Origin: Halobacteria archaeon
Lineage (GTDB): Archaea; Halobacteriota; Syntropharchaeia; Alkanophagales; Methanospirareceae
Direction of reading: 5' to 3'
Length of the DNA: 9,451 bases
NCBI GenBank assembly: GCA_029932715.1
Contig: JAOZPO010000045.1
Location: forward strand, 1-9,451
A program made the position numbers and the translations under genes. Each line of letters opens with the position of its first letter. Position 1 is the stretch's first letter. Below, one piece after another: positions 6,802 to 9,451 of this stretch. The notes beneath the pieces are model-generated. The model was not told the origin of the DNA, did no database searches, and saw only the letters and a program-made list of their open reading frames with translations.

Positions 6802-7687
6802 ACGCAAAACCCCTTATATCTCGCAATCGCCCCAATTGCTCAAATTTATAGATAAATAAATTAGTTACCGCCGCCATGTTTCGCCTCGTAGTGGAAACCG
6901 CCAGATGTGTCTCTTTTGAATACGTAAGCATAAAATCTTCCATTAAGCTCTTATCCACGCTCCTGACATAATAGTCCGGCACACGTAGGAATGATACGCT
7001 TTTCTCACACCCTATCGGCACATCAGAAACGCTGAACTTCTCCAGTGAAACACGAAGCAGAGTCCTGAGGTCAAGCGGTTTGTGCTTCATAAACGGGAAT
7101 ATATAACCCATTAGTCCCTGTGTGAGTTCCGAAGTCCGTGATAACGCTACATAGCCGGGATCATCACCGAAAGATAGTGCATTCTCCAGCTCGTCTACAT
7201 GCAGAATAGTTTGCGGTTTCTTTACCTGTATCCCGGCAAGGATGTCCACGAGGCATGCTGCGATATACTTATTATAGCGTGGATAAAACTCCTTGTAGTT
7301 TGGATGGTGCGCTATCCTCTGGTTATCCACGAGTATAAATGATTTTACATGCTCCTTTAGCGTATCCAGCGAGTGATATGCACTTATTATTGCATCCCTC
7401 TCTTCTCGTCTATTAGCAGGTAAAACGGCAATAAATAGCGGCTTTTTGCACCGGTCAGCCAGTAGCTCTGCTGCTGTTATGTTACTGCTATCGCTAAATC
7501 CCGATAATATAAACGCTAAGTCCACCTCTTTTGCATTCTTTAGCATTGCCTCTATCTTGTCCGTCTCACCATTCCCTGATTTAGGCATGATTACGATCGG
7601 TTTGGTTCGCCTTACCTCTTTGTATTCCCATAGAGCGTTGAGTATTCCACTTCCAGCGTTTCCTAATCCAACAAATAGGTGTGTCAT
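6788..7687 (-). CDS. FtsZ/tubulin-fold protein with degenerate nucleotide-binding loop (gene A)
   Basis: 299 aa, about the size of a bare FtsZ core. The order of elements follows FtsZ. First comes a glycine-rich loop GLGNAGSG (residues 7-14), then the strand-loop-helix DLAFILSGFSDSSNITAAELLAD (56-78). It stands exactly where FtsZ has its strand, the GGGTGTG T4 loop and the next helix, but the glycines are replaced by FSDSSN. Next is a strand PLFIAVLP (83-90), then KEHVKSFILVDNQRI (111-125), matching the conserved FtsZ 'HVD.LI.I.N..L' segment including the base-contacting Asn. HVDELEN (163-169) sits at the T7 loop with Asp165 and Glu168 acidic, and then GYVALSRT (178-185) as in the FtsZ second domain. 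I infer a tubulin-fold paralogue that probably cannot bind GTP normally. It has no TM. It is the first gene of the operon and overlaps gene B. Motif alignment was done by eye. Confidence 0.72.
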   Translation of the reverse strand: MTHLFVGLGNAGSGILNALWEYKEVRRTKPIVIMPKSGNGETDKIEAMLKNAKEVDLAFILSGFSDSSNITAAELLADRCKKPLFIAVLPANRREERDAIISAYHSLDTLKEHVKSFILVDNQRIAHHPNYKEFYPRYNKYIAACLVDILAGIQVKKPQTILHVDELENALSFGDDPGYVALSRTSELTQGLMGYIFPFMKHKPLDLRTLLRVSLEKFSVSDVPIGCEKSVSFLRVPDYYVRSVDKSLMEDFMLTYSKETHLAVSTTRRNMAAVTNLFIYKFEQLGRLRDIRGFAYGEI

Positions 7688-7721
7688 ATCCCGCAGCTAA
7701 AAAATAAAATGTATGCTACTT

Positions 7722-7733
7722 CTATCATGGTAG
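7722..7733. promoter_or_regulatory. Imperfect dyad between TATA and start of gene A
   Basis: CTATCATGGTAG matches its reverse complement at 10 of 12 positions. It lies just downstream (in the gene A direction) of the TATA-like element at 7742-7749 and about where transcription of gene A would begin, a common place for an archaeal repressor to bind. No regulator gene is visible nearby. Confidence 0.3.
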
Positions 7734-7753
7734 GGAACTACTATAAATATTCC
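7734..7753. promoter_or_regulatory. Shared divergent promoter element for the A-F operon and genes G-H
   Basis: TATAAATA at 7742-7749 reads as a good archaeal TATA box on the + strand and as TATTTATA on the minus strand. It sits in the centre of a dyad: GGAA (7734-7737), four bases, TATA, four bases with the tail of the box, TTCC (7750-7753). Using about 25 bases from TATA to start site gives leaders of roughly 30 nt for gene A (ATG at 7687) and roughly 45 nt for gene G (ATG at 7819). Other AT-rich stretches occur nearby (7781-7792), so the assignment is tentative. Confidence 0.45.
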
Positions 7754-7818
7754 ACCTATTTCGCTCTTAGGCAAATCACCTTATTTTTTATTGCACTTAC
7801 TACTAATTAATCACTCTG

Positions 7819-8772
7819 ATGAAACCACGAAGCTTGATTGCACTAACACTAACCATAATCATAATCAACAGTTTGACGTTATCTACACCCGCAGCCGGGT
7901 CAGACGCGCTGAAGCGGGACCTGCTTGATGAAATCTTATCGCTGGACAAGCCTGGATTATTTGACGATTATGGCGAGTTATATCTTGCCAAAGCAGGGCT
8001 ACAATCAGTGGTTCAGGGTATGGAAGGTACAGAAGTTAGTTATACGACAAAGGACTGTGTGACTATCTTCCTCAATATTGTTGATGAGTTTGAAAAGATG
8101 AGAACATTGAGCGAAAGTCAACTTCCCGCAGATCATAAAGCAGCCCTGGAAATAGCGGATACTGTAAATAACTCCATAAACGCTCTTAGCAAATACGACA
8201 CAGCAGATGGGATACCAGTACTTGTAGAGCGTGCGCTTTACCGCTTTTACAGGAGCGAAGGTAAATACTTCGAGGATATAGCCACCAGCACGGAAGAGAC
8301 GAAGCTGAGGATAGGATACGAGTATATAAGCTCGGATTCATACGGTGAAGGTGGCAAGCCCAGTGACGCAAGCAGGATGAAATTCGAGGCGAGACGAGAC
8401 GAGAGGGTGTATAAAAGGGATATGGAACGAGCATCGGATTATATACGTGCAGCGCGGCTACATCTTGCCAATGCACGGGACCCACCCTCAGGTTTCTTTG
8501 GCGCACCATTTATGGAGATAATAAAATCGCGGGATTCGTTTGAGAACGCGGAGAAGATATATGAACAACATAGCGATAAGGAGTTGGAGAATGTAAAAGG
8601 AATTGTCACAGAGATAAAAATCGTTTATCAACGGTTGATGTTTGATACGCTTAAGGTTGTTGCCATTTATCTCCTTATCCTCTCCTGCATTACTGTAATA
8701 CTGTGGCTGGATTTCAACAGGTGGGCTAAGGAGCTGGATGACACGAGATTGGGCGAGGAGCTTATTGTTTAA
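7819..8772 (+). CDS. Secreted helical protein with C-terminal membrane anchor (gene G)
   Basis: 317 aa, no family recognised. The N-terminal signal peptide (KPRS, hydrophobic stretch at about 6-20, then TPAAG near 27) is clear. The region from about 28 to 276 is mostly alpha-helical and highly charged and should lie outside the membrane. One membrane helix at about 277-297 leaves a 20-residue acidic cytoplasmic tail. The layout (signal peptide, ectodomain, one TM, short tail) parallels gene E of the opposite operon without visible sequence similarity. There is no clear ribosome binding site before the ATG, in contrast to the minus-strand genes. It is transcribed divergently from the tubulin-like operon from a possibly shared promoter, so it may be an external partner of the same apparatus. 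This is inference from position and topology. Confidence 0.72.
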   Translation: MKPRSLIALTLTIIIINSLTLSTPAAGSDALKRDLLDEILSLDKPGLFDDYGELYLAKAGLQSVVQGMEGTEVSYTTKDCVTIFLNIVDEFEKMRTLSESQLPADHKAALEIADTVNNSINALSKYDTADGIPVLVERALYRFYRSEGKYFEDIATSTEETKLRIGYEYISSDSYGEGGKPSDASRMKFEARRDERVYKRDMERASDYIRAARLHLANARDPPSGFFGAPFMEIIKSRDSFENAEKIYEQHSDKELENVKGIVTEIKIVYQRLMFDTLKVVAIYLLILSCITVILWLDFNRWAKELDDTRLGEELIV

Positions 8773-8800
8773 CTCATAAAAAGCAGAGGTAATAAAATAT

Positions 8801-9217
8801 ATGGCAGAAGCAGTTTCTGGGGGCAAGGTAGAAGAGGAAGTAGTAACTTTATCTGTTGGTGCAGCCAGGAAGTACATAGAAGAGGGTGAGCGGCTACTGG
8901 AAGATGGCGATGTTGTGCAGGCAAGCGAGAAGATTTATAAGGCTGCGGAGGATGCTATTAAGTTGCTTGCATCCGTACATGCGCCGGATATTTACAGAGA
9001 AGTGGAGGGCAGAGGCAGGTGGACTGTCTCTACACTTGACAAAGCAGTCAGGAGTCTGGAAAGTAAACTTGGAGAGGACGTGGGACGAGGGTGGGACGCT
9101 GCATGGGTACTGCATGTCGAAGGCTTTCACGAGGAAAGGCTGAACGAGGCGGCGGTAAAGTGGAGATTGAAACACGTCTGGAGGCTCGTAGAACTCACTA
9201 ACAACCTCTCTTCGTAG
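8801..9217 (+). CDS. PaREP1-like (HEPN-superfamily) protein (gene H)
   Basis: 138 aa, cytoplasmic and helical. The stretch DVVQASEKIYKAAEDAIKLL (residues 37-56), preceded by YIEEGERLLEDG, matches the hallmark of archaeal PaREP1/PaREP8-type proteins, in which a GD.vqAseK.yka.e.a.k.la helix pair forms a HEPN-like four-helix core. The family's role is poorly known; some HEPN proteins are RNases or toxin components, but the R-x4-6-H catalytic motif of active HEPN RNases is not evident here. GAGGT lies 10 bases before the ATG. The gap to gene G is only 28 bases, so the two are probably co-transcribed. No partner nucleotidyltransferase (as in MNT/HEPN pairs) is visible in the window. A link to the tubulin operon is possible but unproven. 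Confidence 0.75.
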   Translation: MAEAVSGGKVEEEVVTLSVGAARKYIEEGERLLEDGDVVQASEKIYKAAEDAIKLLASVHAPDIYREVEGRGRWTVSTLDKAVRSLESKLGEDVGRGWDAAWVLHVEGFHEERLNEAAVKWRLKHVWRLVELTNNLSS

Positions 9218-9228
9218 CTTGCATAAGG

Positions 9229-9253
9229 TATAAAGTAGAATAATCTTTTTAAG
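9229..9253 (+). promoter_or_regulatory. TATA-like promoter elements before the last gene
   Basis: TATAAA at 9229-9234 is about 42 bases before the ATG at 9276, placing a start site near 9255-9260. A second AT-rich element, CTTTTTAAG (9245-9253), is nearby, and its T-run could also help end transcription of gene H. No ribosome binding site is visible, consistent with a short-leader or leaderless message. Confidence 0.4.
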
Positions 9254-9275
9254 CACAAAGATAAATACGAAATAC

Positions 9276-9451
9276 ATGGAAAAAATCCCCGGTTGGGTGG
9301 ATAAAATTTTCACACCAAAGGTTAATGAACTTATCGGTGAAGTTAAGGCTTTGAATACGAAAGTAGATAGTTTTAGAAATGAAATACTGGCAAGGTTTGA
9401 AGCCGTGGATGTGAAAATAAGCAGTTTGAGGAACGAGACAAAAGGCGATAT
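9276..9451 (+). CDS. Coiled-coil protein, 5' part only (runs off the window)
   Basis: 58 codons are present before the window ends, with no stop. It begins MEKIPGWVDKIF and becomes a regular amphipathic helix with a repeat of period 18 (VDSFRNE at 30-36, ISSLRNE at 48-54), a coiled-coil pattern. It resembles small archaeal coiled-coil proteins beginning with a similar MEKIPGW.. segment, which I recall from uncultured methane/alkane-oxidising archaea; their function is unknown. The preceding TATA-like element and the 58-base gap after gene H suggest a separate transcription unit. Confidence 0.6.
   Translation, partial: MEKIPGWVDKIFTPKVNELIGEVKALNTKVDSFRNEILARFEAVDVKISSLRNETKGD

Noticed and set aside
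8801..9217. HEPN/MNT toxin-antitoxin module
   Set aside because: No nucleotidyltransferase gene is adjacent, and the RNase motif of HEPN toxins is not evident; the neighbour is an exported membrane protein.
8894..9313. 139-aa minus-strand frame
   Set aside because: Antisense to the PaREP1-like gene and its downstream spacer; no ribosome binding site and no domain.
1..9451. CRISPR arrays, tRNA or rRNA genes, insertion sequences
   Set aside because: I found no regularly spaced repeats, no tRNA-like cloverleaf with conserved T-loop sequence, and no transposase-like reading frame.

Overview
The window looks archaeal. An AK6/Fap7-type kinase of the archaeal 'putative adenylate kinase' form, a PaREP1-like protein, TATA-like promoter elements and short purine-rich ribosome binding sites all point that way. 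The style (small membrane-anchored helical proteins, the partial coiled-coil gene at the right end) reminds me of uncultured Halobacteriota such as ANME-1/Syntrophoarchaeia. That placement is an impression and not a demonstration.

Layout. Positions 1-236 are non-coding and hold a perfect palindrome and a perfect 8-bp hairpin. An AK6-like nucleotide kinase follows on the + strand (237-788). Converging on it is a six-gene minus-strand cluster, transcribed from about 7687 down to 712: (A) a 299-aa FtsZ/tubulin-fold protein with a ruined nucleotide signature; (B) a two-TM protein with a 370-residue helical cytoplasmic domain; (C) a small three-TM protein; (D) an 895-aa tubulin-like GTPase with an intact GGGTGSS motif and a large coiled-coil insertion; (E) a protein with a signal peptide, an ectodomain, one TM and a helical cytoplasmic tail; (F) a small membrane-anchored coiled-coil protein. 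Genes A to E overlap or are separated by 26 bp or less, so they are very probably co-transcribed and translationally coupled. A 131-bp divergent promoter region separates A from a + strand pair: (G) a secreted helical protein with a C-terminal TM, and (H) a PaREP1/HEPN-like protein. The window ends inside another coiled-coil gene (from 9276) that has its own TATA-like promoter.

Working model (inference): D is a polymerising tubulin-superfamily GTPase. A is a pseudo-GTPase partner that has lost the T4 phosphate-binding loop but keeps acidic residues where the T7 catalytic loop should be, so it could cap or activate D. B, C, E and F, and probably G, tie the filament to the membrane and to the outside of the cell. 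This would be a membrane-remodelling, division-like or envelope-shaping machine distinct from canonical FtsZ division. It recalls the FtsZ-like membrane-remodelling families described computationally by Makarova and Koonin, but I do not recognise this exact gene set.
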